NCBI GenBank assembly: GCA_963969395.1
Contig: OZ017803.1
Span: forward strand, 8,246,001-8,310,000
DNA length: 64,000 bases
From: Pseudoscleropodium purum
Lineage: Eukaryota; Streptophyta; Bryopsida; Hypnales; Brachytheciaceae
Reading direction: 5' to 3'
Of this stretch, positions 20,961 through 34,264 are shown piece by piece (the stretch's first letter is position 1; every line of letters begins with the position of its first letter). Made by a program: the position numbers and the translations under genes. The notes beneath the pieces are model-generated. The model was not told the origin of the DNA. It did no database searches and saw only the letters and a program-made list of their open reading frames with translations.

Positions 20961-23900
20961 ACTCAAAAATGATCTAAGTTTTGTATTGTGTGTAATGATC
21001 TAAGATTGTAAGTGAGACACAAGTGTCTCTTTTAAGCTCATTGTGACAAACTATCACAATGAACTCAAGATTTGGTTTCCTTTTTTTAATTTTTTTTCCA
21101 TAATTTACCTCTTCTAATCAAAGATAATATAAATTAAATTTTATTCAGCCCCCCTCCACCTCCCTTCCCCCAATAAAAAATAATTTAAATTATATTATAT
21201 TCAGTTCATCCCCCCCCCCCCTCTTTATAATTTGACAAGTCAAAAAAATTTGACAATGAATATGGGATATGTATTCCAGTATTCCAACTTGTATATATAT
21301 ATATATATATATATATTGGTATGAATATCCGTATCTGTATATCCATATATCCATATTTTTGGAGATCAATGGTTGGGGGGGTTCATAATTTTTATAAAAA
21401 AAATGAATGGCTTTCATTTTTTGGGACTAATGGAGATTGGTTAATTAATTGACCAATTTCTTTTCTCTCTTTTCAGCTCATTGTGTTAATGATTGTAGTA
21501 GAAGTATAATTTTTTGAATTTTGGCTTTTTATATAATATCCATCTATTGGGTTCATTGATGAGTAGTCCTCACCACCTTCTCTTGTATATGTTGTTTTCG
21601 TGTTGATATATTGGAGTTGAAGGTTTTGTATAAATTCATGACACTCATGGTCTTTGTTGTTGGGTTGTCTCTATCTATTGTTGTAATACCTCCCAATAAG
21701 TTGTATGTCACGGTTGAAGTCTCCTAATAATACTATATTGTATAGTGGTTTCATTATCCCATCTTTAAATATTATTAGGTGTATATATTTATCTTTTTTT
21801 ATTTTTGTGTGGATTTACTATTTTAATAGTTGGGGTCTTGGGAAGTATATTTTATGTTGGTTTTATTTTATCTTTTTGTATCTTGTTATTTTTTTAATTT
21901 TGTTCATTTTCATCTATTTTGTTTTGTAATTGTTTGTTTTGTTTAAGATTGTATTGTGTGTGGATTGTAATTTTGGTTTGGATCTTAGTTATGTTTCTAT
22001 ATGTTTTATAGTAGTTTTGTAGTTTTTTTTGGATTTTTATTGAAATTTGAGGTATAAACTTTGTTTTTGGTTTAGGTTTTTGAGTTTTTGTTTTGTTTGC
22101 TAGATTTAGACATCAAGGCTATGAATTTAGCATAAAACTAGAGGCCTACTCTAGATTATATTCTATTATGGATAGAAGTATGTTGTGACAAATTGGTTCC
22201 CGGATGTTTTTCTTGAAAAAGATGAACCAATGGTTCAAATAAATGTAGAAAGAATCCTTCTCCCCTCCTATTGTAGAGAAAGATGGATCTTGGCTAAATC
22301 TTCTTAGATTTGATGGCATGACATTCTTTAAATGCATAATATGTATTTCAATTTCTTAATAAGTTTTATTACCAACTAACTTTACTTAGTAACAAATCTA
22401 CTTGGATTTTAATTCCATGTTCTGAAACGGAATGTTGAAGAATTTGACACCTAGTTAATACCAGCTAGAATGTAATCTAACTATCAATGAAAAAACTCTC
22501 TAATATGATGATTTTAACACATTGTATTCATATGCTCTTAAAACTATAGCTCCTTAAGCAAAAGAGCAAATTTAGGACATATCAGAGCTAGGGACTTAGA
22601 GACATCACATTAAGCTACCAAGTTGATGATTATGCAATTTCTTCGTTTACTTTCTTTAAGTTGAGTGATTGAAGCTATAGCACAAAGTGCCATATGCATT
22701 GGTTGGCAGACTGTTGGGCTCCACCATTTAGCTATAAGGTAGAACTAACCAATACCACCAGTTATCCAATTTTGTCACCTACAGGTTCTTCCCATTTTCG
22801 TCACTAGTCCCATCTATTACCACAATCTTACTAATCCATTATCATGATGGCAATGCACTGGAAAGTGGACACATCAGCTCACGCTTCAACAATGATCTGA
22901 TCATACTTCAACAAGGGTCTATTCACAATTTTATATTTTAGCTTTGGAAAACCACTAAAAAATTCAATTCTTATTGGAATGTCTTCATTCTTTTGCAATT
23001 GACTTCTCTCAAACAATTCAATCTCCAAAAAATATGAAAGCTCATAAATAGCTTCTCCAAAGTACCTAGATTGCAAATCTGTATGGTAATAGATAGTTCT
23101 ACCTTAGAAGTAGTGGAGCATTTTGAGAAGCAATTGGTGGAATTATTACGAGCATTTGGAAGCAACATAGATAAAAAAAAATGGCTTCTTCTTCACATCC
23201 TAGCAATCAAGTTTATAGATGTGGTGTTGATATAGTTACATTTTAAGTTTAGATGGTTTGATTTGGTTTATTTTCTTAACTCCTAGTGACAGCTATAACA
23301 TGCATTGTAGATTGCAGACACCTCGTGTACCTCACTAACATTCCATTTTTGTCATGTTGTCAGATGGGTACATGTGAGGTCCACAACCTATGGAGGATTT
23401 TGGACAAATTTCAAAAATACTTCAATACCGGACTCTCATGTTGTACTTCTACTTTATTGGATTATAAGTTGCAAAGAAGTCATATCCTACACTTAGAAAT
23501 GATATAGATGAAGTACTAATGTGCAAACTTTGAAGTTTAGTACCATGATATTGTATACATATTGATTACATTATTATGGAAGTGATGGGATTTGTTATTT
23601 ACGGTCTATTCTTGTGCTCACCGATTTGACAGAGTTTAGGTTTTTTGAAGTATATATGTACAACAAATAGTAAGAATATATCTCATTCTAGAAGCCCTTG
23701 TAGAAGCTAATTGATAAAGAAGTTATTCCAAAGATATTTGTGACCTAGATGTGGTTCTTGTAAAGCATAGACTTAATCAAATCATTGCCCTAGATCTAGG
23801 ATGTTTCAAAAAAATTTGTTTGTTTTTATTTGTTTTAGTTTTAGTTTGTTTAAGTTTTTGTTGTTGGTTTTGTTTGGTTTTAGTTTGGTATTTGGGTAGA

Positions 23901-24250
23901 TTTTTCTATTTCTTTGTTTTTTTTGTTTTATGTTTTTTTTAAAAATTTAGGGTGTTTTGTAGTGTTTTCAATGTTTTTGGTTTTAAGTTGGTTTTTGATT
24001 TTTTGGGATGTTTTCTTAATAGTTTTTTCAATGTTCTGGGGTTTACGTTATTTTTTTTTTGGAAGGCATTTTTTTTCAATTTTTTTGGTTTTTACTAGTT
24101 GTGTATTTATAAAGTGTTGAGAATACCAATATATGTGGTATTAAAAATATCAATGTATGTGATATTGAAAATACCAATGTGTAGCTACAAATATGATAGC
24201 CTATTAGTTGAGATGAAAGGTGTTGGATTGTTATGGAGACAATTGTTTAA
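20961..24250. other. AT/GT-rich region with no supported gene
   Basis: Contains a (TA)n run at 21291-21316, a poly-C tract at about 21210-21221 and long TTTTGTTT/TTTGGTTTT-rich stretches near 21.9-22.1 and 23.8-24.1 kb. The short ORFs translate to hydrophobic F/V/L runs that reflect base composition, not membrane proteins. Confidence 0.5.
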
Positions 24251-24251
24251 G

Positions 24252-25097
24252 TTAGTTTGACTTGTCTTGCAATGTAAAAGGAAGTACAGGGTGTGTCCGT
24301 GTCCTTGGTTTAGTGAGAATTTTTTGGGTGTTTTCCATGACATTCATCATGCTCTCAAATTGCTCATCAATTTTGAGTTTTAGTTCATATGTCATGATAT
24401 TTGTGTAGGTGTGTGTTTCACCTACAATAGCATCCTTCATCTCCTTCATGTTAATAGTAAATACTTTCTTGAGTTGTCAATTGTCCTTTGTCATTGCTTT
24501 GGTAACAAGTGTATTTATTTCCTCTTGTGTGACTTTGTTTTGAAAAGACCCTACCCTTGGTGCATTTTTGAGTACTGTGATTGCCCTTGCTAATGTTGTG
24601 TTAACATCCCATAAGCCATATTTCTTGAGAATAGACTCATCAAGTACATTTGAGCCATCAAGGCTATGCAGATGTGGGTTGAATTTGACATACTTGGAAT
24701 GAAGCTTCAAGGTTTTCTTGGAAAATTGTTTGTAGACTATTGGATTGAGACATTTTACATTAACTTTCTTGCTATGCATTCCATTCTTGATATTGGGGTA
24801 AAAGGTGGTTACTATATTTTTGTTTTACATAATAGTTTTGAGCCCGTCATTGGTTTTTGATGTGGTTTTGGCCATGTTGAGGATAGTAACTATAAACACC
24901 ATACAATTCTCCTTGCTTGGTTTTGTTGATTGTAAATTGAATAAGCTTGCCCAAGATTGCTTGAACTTCAAGATTTTTGTCCTTTGGTTTGGAGATGATG
25001 CAATAATGTACTCATTGTCCTTATCCACATCTTTAACAATTTGAGTTATCACAAACTCAAATTTCCTTGAAAAACTATCTTTGACAATCTCCTCCAT
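24252..25097 (-). pseudogene. Decayed ORF of unknown family, one frame with two stops
   Basis: Three consecutive minus-strand ORFs (25097-24825, 24779-24477 and 24449-24252) lie in the same frame and are separated only by TAA after KTIM and TGA after TKDN. Read through, they give about 280 residues of ordinary charged protein composition, in contrast to neighbouring ORFs. I recognise no domain. The most likely reading is a once-coding sequence (host gene or transposon ORF) with two nonsense mutations. Confidence 0.45.
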
Positions 25098-25099
25098 GA

Positions 25100-27140
25100 T
25101 CTAATATACATAAAGTCTGATGAGGTTGGGGTAGTGATTGTAGTTGAGAGATCCTCTGTTGGGGTTAGGCTAAGCTACCTTATCCTCTAGCTACTTTGAA
25201 AACATATAAGGATCTGTCCCATTCAAGTACAAAGACCCTTTTGCCATTGAGTAGTGCTATGCCATTATTGACTAGATCCTTCAGATGAATTCTGATCATC
25301 ATGTTTTATTATTTGGACCGTCTTGAGTTACAAAGTGGTACGATTGGCTAGGGGATGTCCCCTACTATAATATGCATATTTTGCAATCTTTTTGTAGTCA
25401 TCTTGACAATGTTAGAGCTAGTGTAATCTTTCCTTGGTTTTGCAAAGTGCAATAGGATTTAATAGGGTAGATTTGGGTTTTCTTGAAAGAATTGGTTATT
25501 TTTATTGGTAGTTTGTAAGTTGTGTGATTTGAAAGAGTATATTTTAGTTTTTGGAGTTGTGTTACATTATTAGTATCTTTATATGTATGATTTTTGAATT
25601 TATGATGTTGGATTGGTTTGTGGAATTATATGGTATTGTGAAATTTTAATTTGTTTGAGTTGAATAAAAGTTTTAGCCTATTGTAACTAGTGTTGTTTGA
25701 GGTTATATGTTATAAGTTTGTTTTGTGTTTTGTAAGTGATGGTTATGTTTGAGTTTAATGGGGATAGAGAGGTGAGTGTAATCTTTATAGATTGTGTTTT
25801 GCAAATTGTAATGACTTTATTAGAATATGGTCTAAATATTGTATATTTTGGGTTGATGATTGCATTTATTTTAATAGATATGGACTTGTCATATATTTGT
25901 ATTTTTTGTGGATGATTCTAGTAATTATTAAAATGGTTTGTTGTTATTTGTTGAGCATGTTCAAATATTTGGTTTTATATTTTATCTTTTTGTTTAAACA
26001 ATGCAATCATTGTAAGCTTGCCTCTTATATTACAAGTATTATAGTTACTTGGATTAAGTGGGAGATAGTATATGTTTTTTTTACTAATTTTGTTTGATAA
26101 GCAATATTCTAAAGATTTAGATGTGCATATAAAGTTTTAGATATTGGTTTGAGTTGATATTTATGTTTTGGACCTATTGTTCGTTGTATTGATGTATTGT
26201 AGTATGTGTAGTGTAATAATTCAAGACTTTTTTGGATAGAGGTTTTGTAGAGTTTGTATATTAATATTTCCCTTTGTTTTTGTTGGGAAGGTGATTGGAC
26301 TGTATTTATGTTTATTAATGTGAGAAATGGAATGCATGTCATACAAAATAGGTTGCAAGGTCTCAAGATTTTACTTGTATGTATTGAACACTTCCATTAG
26401 ATGTAGTTGATAATAAAGGATATATGCTTGATAAGAGATTTATGTGCTTTCAAATGCTCCCAATAGTCAACACCTATGTGTTTGATCAAATAACTCCATA
26501 GTTCTTGATGCTCCCAATAAACAATAGGTATGAGCTTTATAAGAGCTTTTAATAGCTTCAAGTGCCTCCAATAGTTGCTTGTATTTTTTGTGTTTTCATA
26601 TAATAGGATTCTCCTTGCTTTGTGTATCTAATGACTATGATCAATGTAATAGTTGCATTTTTGCTCTTTTTGCAACAAGATGCAATGTTAGTGATGTTTT
26701 TTTTTTTCAATAGTGGTTGGGTTTTGGATTTCTTGTTAATTTTGTTTAGTTTATATGTTTCTAGTTTTGAGATTTGTGATATATGTCTACACAAATGTTG
26801 AATTAGTAGGGTATATATGTATTTGTATTTTAGGGTATAAAGAAGTTGTGTTAAAGTATTAGAAAATTTTGAATTAGGTGAAGATGGTTTTTGTGGATGG
26901 TTTGGTTTGGTTTGGTTTTAAGGTTTGTGTCATATATTTATATAGAAATTGGGTATTTAGGACAAGTATAAGGTTATGCTTTAAGATGTTGAAAGTTTGT
27001 ATAAGAAATTGAAACAACACCATTTTGAAAGTTCTACCATTTTTTGATTAGTTAGTTTAGGATTAGGTATGCTATTGAATTTCCTTGTTGTTGGGAAGTT
27101 TTCCTTTTTTGAGTGCATATTTGGAGTTGAGGTATAGAGA
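25100..27140. other. AT/GT-rich region with no supported gene
   Basis: Low-complexity TTTG/TTGT-rich DNA. The ORFs are short, biased by composition and unlike known proteins. Confidence 0.5.
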
Positions 27141-27148
27141 ATACATGT

Positions 27149-27540
27149 TATGGGAGACAAAGAAATTAGGTTTAAAGAAAGAAAAATTAGGTTTAGGGAT
27201 AAAAAAATTAGAGGTGAGGACAAAGAGATTAGGTTCACTATAAGAAATCCATGTTTTATTTGACGGATTTTAGGTGACATTCAATGTAACAACCTCTGTT
27301 TTTATGTTAACAATAATGTCTTCCATAATCTCAAGATGTTATAGAAGACATCATTGTTGATATAAAAACAAGGGTTGTTACATTGAATGTCATCTAAAAT
27401 CTATCACCTAAAACATGGGTTTCTTATAGTGTTTTAAAGACAGAAAGATTGGGTTTAAAGGCAAAGAGATTGGATTTACAGACAGAGAGATTGGATTTAC
27501 AAACAAAGAGAGTGGGCTGAAAGACAAAGGAATTAGGTTT
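27149..27540. repeat. Minisatellite with a roughly 20-bp unit, split by a MITE
   Basis: Degenerate units of the form GACAAAGAGATTRGGTTTA are repeated on both sides of the MITE at 27236-27431. The array therefore existed before the MITE arrived. Confidence 0.65.
27236..27431. mobile_element. 196-bp hairpin MITE with CACTATAAGAAA ends (copy 1)
   Basis: The left arm starts CACTATAAGAAATCCATG; the right arm is the near-perfect complement, ending CTTATAGTG. The arms of about 90 bp include GGATTTTAGGTGACATTCAA and AACAATRATGTCTTC blocks. Flanks are GTT and TTT, so a 2-3-bp duplication is possible. CACTA-type ends suggest the CACTA superfamily, but this is an inference from the first bases only. 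Confidence 0.75.
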
Positions 27541-28279
27541 GAACACTTACCTGGCATTTGGTTTCTAGTTTAGTCTAGGGTGCTAGATGATAGGCCTCTC
27601 CTACACAACCTCTTTTAGCTCTTTCTTATGTTTAGTCTCAACTACTCCTTTTTGCGGCCACCTTCATGCTCCACTTCTCTTCAGCATTGGCTTTGCTCCA
27701 CTCTTCTCCTCTGTTGTGCCTTCTCCGCTTCTATGACAATCTACCTTCATTCGACTTTGATCTGCTCCTACCATGCCTCTAATCATTGCATGCTTTGACT
27801 TTGGCTTCAACTTCAACTTTGCTCCTATACCAAATCTTGCTTTGACTTTGTCTTCCTTCAACTCTTACTCTACTTCATCTTTAGTTCAATCTACTCTTGC
27901 TCTTCTTTAATTTGCTCTTGTTGCGTTCCTACTTTGCTCTTATTCTGATTCAAATCCGCTTTGGCTTTGCTTTTGTGTTGATCAATTTGATCATATTTTT
28001 GTTTAGGATGGCAATAATATCATGGCGGCAATAATACCAAGACAAAAATGCAAGATATAACCTATGAATTGAATAGTTGCCGGGCTCATACACTCCAATT
28101 CCATCCAACGCACAGTGAAGCTCCATCCAGTCACCATCCAAGTTTGGCAACAAATTTTTCAGAGATACAATCAATTGGCAATTACCCTTGCAACTTTGTC
28201 TATAGGGGTGTTGTTGGTTGTTTTCATGGCTATTGTTGTAAGGACAACACTCGACCTCAAATAGTAGGGTTATCAAAAC

Positions 28280-28400
28280 ATGGAGAATGTCAACACCCTA
28301 GTTGTGGCCGATCAACACTATGAAATTTACTTCCAAGAAGGAGAATGCTACGCCCTAGCTATGGCCAACACTGTGAAACTCAACTTCAATATGGAGAACA
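28280..28400. repeat. Two-copy tandem repeat, about 65-bp unit
   Basis: Two adjacent copies share GGAGAATG..ACRCCCTAG..TGTGGCC/TATGGCC and ACTATGAAATT/ACTGTGAAACT blocks. Confidence 0.5.
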
Positions 28401-28579
28401 TGAAGGAACAATTGGTTGTACTCTAGCTAGGCCATCACTCCACCTACAAACTCCAAACTAGAATTGGAATGATTGCACCATATCAATAAGCTATATAATC
28501 TTAATTCTAGGACCTTTGGACTAAAGAAATCAATTGCAACAACTACATCAATGCACTACACTTCAAAAGACATCAAACA

Positions 28580-28787
28580 TACTATAAAAAACTTGTGTTT
28601 TAGATGATGGATTTTAGGTGACATTCAAATGATTCAATGCAATAACCCATGTTTTCTATATCAACAATAACATTTGCCATAACATCTTGATGTTATGGTG
28701 AACATTATTGCTGAAATAAAAAAATATGGATTATTACATTGAATGTCACCTAAAATTTGTCACTTAAAATATAGGTTCCTTATAGAG
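28580..28787. mobile_element. Hairpin MITE with CACTATAAG-type ends (copy 2, diverged)
   Basis: Same architecture and inner blocks as 27236-27431 (GATTTTAGGTGACATTCAA, then an AACAATAA..hairpin, then TTGAATGTCACCTAAAAT). The ends have decayed to ATACTATAAAAAA and TTATAGAG. Confidence 0.7.
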
Positions 28788-28789
28788 TC

Positions 28790-31700
28790 AATTCTATTTT
28801 TTTTCCTACATAACTAAACTCAAGACTATTTCAAAGAGTTTACCTTTTGCAGATAGGCAATGAACTTTAAAACCCACAATGTTTTAGTAGTGTCTTGGAC
28901 AAAAAGCTTGAAAGCATTATATAAATCAAACATGCAAGAATATAAGGACACAACAAACATATCATAACTAAGCATAAGAACTATAGGCATTACAAACAAC
29001 ATACATTCATTGTAATTGAAAAAAATGGTATAGTTTATATGTGTTCACAAATACAAGCTCGTGGACACAAAGTGCAAGAAATTCTCATCATTATTTATAG
29101 CATTGTGACATCACTAATACTGTGGTCACTGAATCAAAGTAGAATTGAAAAAATGACTAGAGTGGGAAACTCAAAATAGTTGATGCTCAAAAACCTTCAA
29201 AGAATTATACATCATGTCCACTTCCAAATGTGTAAAAAACAATCCAAAACTTTAGAATTTTGTAATGATAAACTAATTCAACTCAAAATCAAAGGAGTTC
29301 AATGTTGTTTCAATAGTCCTATAATTTTTTGGTTGTAATAGAAACATATTTGTCTAAATCCTAAATCTAATTGATTCATCCTCTAACTAAAAACAAAATG
29401 GCCTTACACATCAATGCATACCTATTGAAGCTCAAAAATGCAAAATCCTAAACTTCAAACCACATCAAGAATGCTCAAGAACACAAGCAACGATAGTCAA
29501 CAAAATGGGTGGAATTAGAACCCTAACTCCTACTTCAATTGATGGGAATTTCATCCAATAAAACCCTAGGATTGACCCAATTTTTATCTAGCTAATTGTA
29601 ACCCAATTGTCTAAAATGTATTATATTAAATATATTTTATAGTATCCAATTTTTTAGCCCCTTAATTACATGTAAAAATTTGAATGGTTTAGATTTGCAA
29701 GCTACCTGTATTATTTATAATGGAATTGGATATTTTCATTGCTTCCTAACGTATCTGTAAATCCCTTATAAATTTGATTTCAAACAAATAAAATCCTATC
29801 TATTTTAACCTACACATAGTTTTAAAAATGTGCTAAGTGATCCCTTGAGCTACAATTATATATATTCAAAAATATTCTTTTCCTAAAATTTGAAATTTGT
29901 ATAAGAAATGGCAATTTGGAAGTGTTTTGGATGAAAATATAGTCAAGGAACTTTAGGGGTTGATCAATACACATCTAATTCAATGAACTACAAAAGTTAT
30001 TATAACCTAAGGGGGAATATTTGAACTCACAACCTATTGCAAAAGACTGTCTCAATGTTTTGTAAGTAGGTTTAGAATAGTAGGGGGCCTTAGTGTTCTA
30101 CAAGCCCATTCATGATTTTTCATTTGTATTGAGCACTAAGGTAGGAGGTTCTTAAATTGACTAGGTTCTAAATACATCTCCTATTTAGAAATGAGTGACA
30201 TGTTCCTAAAAATATCTATTATTGTCATTGATGAAGTAGATAGGCTTAAACACGTGATATATGGACGTCCTACTTTATGCAACAACTATGATCAAGGCAA
30301 TGAACAATAAAAGTGGCAATGTCTTGAACATTATATAACCTTCACAAAAGTTGATAGGAGTATATAAGTATATTTTGTAGGAGTGGAGGCAAAGTTGAAT
30401 CTCATTGTGTATACTTAAATGATATCTCTTTTGTGAGCATATGGATAATCAAAGAAAAAGAATAAGGTATGTATACCCATAATCAACATTACCCCAAATG
30501 TGACTCTTACTTTTGGACAAGACAACCAAAAAATTAAAGATCTAGATATTGATGATATAAGATGTGCACTTGAGTCTTTTGAAATAAAAAATTAACCATC
30601 ATAATTGTTTGGGCATCGGAGTGTGTTTATACATGAAAAACTCACATAATGAAAGATTGCATGTATGCATGAAATCAATTTGAAATCAATCAAATTGCAT
30701 TCATATATAACTAGTCGGTTTGGACTTGAAAGTAAAGTGGTATTCTACGTTGGGTTAGATTCATTAGATTCCATACAAAATCATTTCTTTTTCGATTTAT
30801 TTTCTTTTGGTTAACTCATTTTAGAAGTTTTAGAAGTTCATTTTATAAGATTCAAAATGTTTATGACATTTAGTACGGTTGAAATACTTTGACCTTTAGT
30901 AGTTTCACAGTTTTTTCAATACATAGGGCTTATTGATACTTGCAACTTTATGGATATTCACGACTATGGTTTCCAATGAGAAGGCAATAAAGCCAAGCTT
31001 GCTTGTAGAGGAAAACCATGAGCCTTCTTTTATAGAAGAATTTAAATTACAACAATTAGTTCATTTGGATCTAAAGTATAAATAAAATCAATCCAGGAGA
31101 ATTCCATCTTTATCTTCTAAAGTGGGTGCCCTCAAATCAACATTTTTTACTACTATACCTATTTACTATTATTAGAAAAAAGAAAATTTTCTTATTTTCT
31201 TATTGGCAATTGGAAGGAGGTTCCAATGCACCAAAGAATGCAACAGTTGGATATTGTATGCAAAAGTTATTAAGAAACAAAGTTTGGTTTCAAGATAGTT
31301 TCTTCCCTATAGGTACCGATAATTGATTTTGGAGATGTACACTAGGGTTCTTTTTTCGTTTTTTACAAAGTGGCAAAGTGGCAAAGTGGCAACACTAAAT
31401 GTTATAGTGGTGTTTAAATTTCAACATTCATCCACAAATTGGATAGAAAATATGACATTAGTGCATATATATGTATCCATAATTCTATTTTTATCCACAA
31501 TTAGGCAATTTCATTCAAGATTTTTTTATTTGTTTGAAGTTTTCTGTCAATTTTCAGCTCTTTTACTACCATTTTTTTCTACAGGCTCGGTGCTGGGCCA
31601 AAAAATTTGGTGCAATTTGACAATAAATCGCCGGAAAAAAAACACATTGATGTAAATAAAGTAAAGATTGCAGTTCAAGGTTCAGGGGCGCATTTGGAGG

Positions 31701-32940
31701 GAGGGCACTTTAAGTGCTCAACCTATGATGAACCAACCTATCAGCACCCCATTTATTCTGCCCTTATCTACCTATGGAATATATTTCCAAACAAAAATAT
31801 ATACCATGGGTGTATGAGTTTGGAATTCTAATTTGGGTGGTAATAGCTAGGGTCACCTTACATATAGTATGAATATTTTTTTAAATTCTAATAAATAATT
31901 GAAACTTTAATATATTTATATTATTTGATGAAGAACATTATTTTTTCTTTCCATTGATATATGAGATAATTTTTCTTGAAGTTTCTTCAATGAATATTGA
32001 TTGGATGAAGTACACTCTTCACAACATTTACATAATGGATGGTTGAGTCTATAAGAGTTAATATCATGCACTTTGATATTGTGCTCTCAATAATATATCT
32101 TCCCCGATGTCCTATCCTTTTAATATTATATACTTTAATATATTGCCTTATGTGTTTTGTAATATAGCCGACCTAACATTATTCATGTACTTTGATATAG
32201 ATTCCCTAAACTATACACAAAATCCTTAAATATTAAGGATTTGAAAAAATATTAATATGTATTGAAATTGTAAGAAGAATTGTATATTCTATTAAATATC
32301 ATATGGAGAATTTTCAATTTAGACTTTCAACAATATATAGAAATTAGGACACACAGCATGTTGGATTCCCTTTAGAAAAAAAATAGTGTAATTAACAAGT
32401 AGTTACTCTATAAGAGGCTTTTAACATAGTATTGAAAATATTTTCATTTCTTCCAAAGCATAAAATGTCTATAAGGTTAATACAAGGTATGATACTCCTA
32501 GTATATGTATTCTTTATCCAATACCTTCACTCGACATCTTTGAAAATATTACCCAAACTATGACAACTTATATAACAAGTGACTCAGATTTGGGTTGAAA
32601 TCAACTCAAATTTTTTCACATCCACTGTAGTAACCATAGCTTTTGTCCATACAAAGCCTCACATTTTAACCAAAATTTATAAGTTTATATAAAAATACAA
32701 AAATGATTGGACTGTGGCAAAACCTAAAGTTGACACAACTCACATGCAATCTACACAAGTTTGTTGAAGGCAACATTTCACATACAATTTACGAGTTATA
32801 TGAAACAAATCCATGATTATAAAGGAAACCACAGTTTGACAGACAAGATTGCTCCCTTTTAACTTTAATAATCGGGATAAATATTTGTCAAAATTTAAAC
32901 GTTACCATCCTCGAGCATAAATACACAACACTTCCTAATC
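28790..32940. other. AT-rich region with no supported gene
   Basis: About 4 kb of AT-rich DNA. ORFs near 31.1-31.8 kb are short and unlike known families. A small (GGCAAAGT)3-like repeat lies near 31370. Nothing else is supported. Confidence 0.45.
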
Positions 32941-34264
32941 AATACCAAAGAATATTCAGCAGTTGCAAGGAAATCCTTTCAAAATCTTAACGCGGACAAT
33001 TGAACTACCGTCTAGAACAGTACATAGAAAAAATATTGAAATGGGACTAGGACAAATGTTTGGCAGACGCATAAACGAGATGCCTAGACCCCAATCACAT
33101 CTAAGAAAGAATTGTAGGGAAGGTTTGCGAATTTAAGGCGTTAAACATATATTTCATAATGATTGCCATCTCAAAAGGTCGACAATGTTTCACATCTACC
33201 AGTTCACTGCAAAGTCACTTCAACTAAAAATCAGGTTCTAGCACCATGCAGACTGTCTTTGAACACTAAATGAATAAATACATAAAAATTAATACTGGAA
33301 ACACAAGTTCCAGCAATCGACAGGTGCTGTTACATGCAGCTCATCCCTTACAAGGAGTAGCTAATATTGTACTCTTGGAACATAGAGAATCACATAATTT
33401 ACAGCCTCAGATGATCTATTTGTATCTAAGAAAGAGGCAATCAATCCATCCTACTAATATCTAAGAATGAGGAGTTACCAGTCATGGCCTAATCCATCAA
33501 GTATCACCCTACTTTACCTGGTTCCAGATTATTGTACACCACCAAATTCAATAAACATACCCAACGAAAAGGTAAAATTGCTACTCTGAAAACATACCTT
33601 CAAGCAACAGTTTCATATAAGCGATACCCATTTTTCAAAATTGGAGGAGTTTGATCTAAAGTAATGTCAACATACCCTGCCTCCTTGCAGCTTGACTTAT
33701 TGCATACATGGCCCCCTTCGGAAATGGAGCTTTATGGATCAAAAGATAAGATCCCAGTAAGTCGCTAAATGGTCCTCAGTTTCGGAGTAGCATAACAAAT
33801 TACATCTCAACAGCATAGAGCAGCTCTTTCCGGCTTTATCTGCCACATTGAAAAACCGATCAAAATCAGAGCTATTAGATTAACACTGAAATTAAAGCAG
33901 GATACCACCACGATCATAACCCTAAGTTCAGTTCGTCACACTACTGGTTACATATACAATGTAGAGCTCCCCTAATGACAAGCTAGATTGGGTCATGTCA
34001 GGTTGAAGAGTTGGAGGAGCTATTGCAAAAAGAATCAAGACATGCCAAAGACAAGAAGTGCACTTGTACCAGTAGTGCAACTTTAGAAAAATCACATTAA
34101 GCTAGAAAAGAGAAATCACCTTCGGTATCTGCACAATCACTGAATGCATACTGCTCTGTGCAGTATCCAAAACTTTATGACAGTCGATTTTCAAAATATG
34201 CACTGGCGAGTTTGCATATCTTAAATGTCCGAAGACCAATACAAGTCATCCTATTTGCAAATCG
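32941..34264. other. 3' flank of the helical-repeat protein gene
   Basis: Base composition rises here from the AT-rich background towards that of the gene, and no further coding block of the family is present downstream of the stop at 34265. It probably holds the 3' UTR and downstream sequence, and perhaps remnants of another gene that I cannot recognise. Confidence 0.4.

Noticed and set aside
21705..26097. Several small hydrophobic ORFs rich in F, L, V and I
   Set aside because: Products of T-rich/GT-rich low-complexity DNA; no matching start context, motif or conservation sign.
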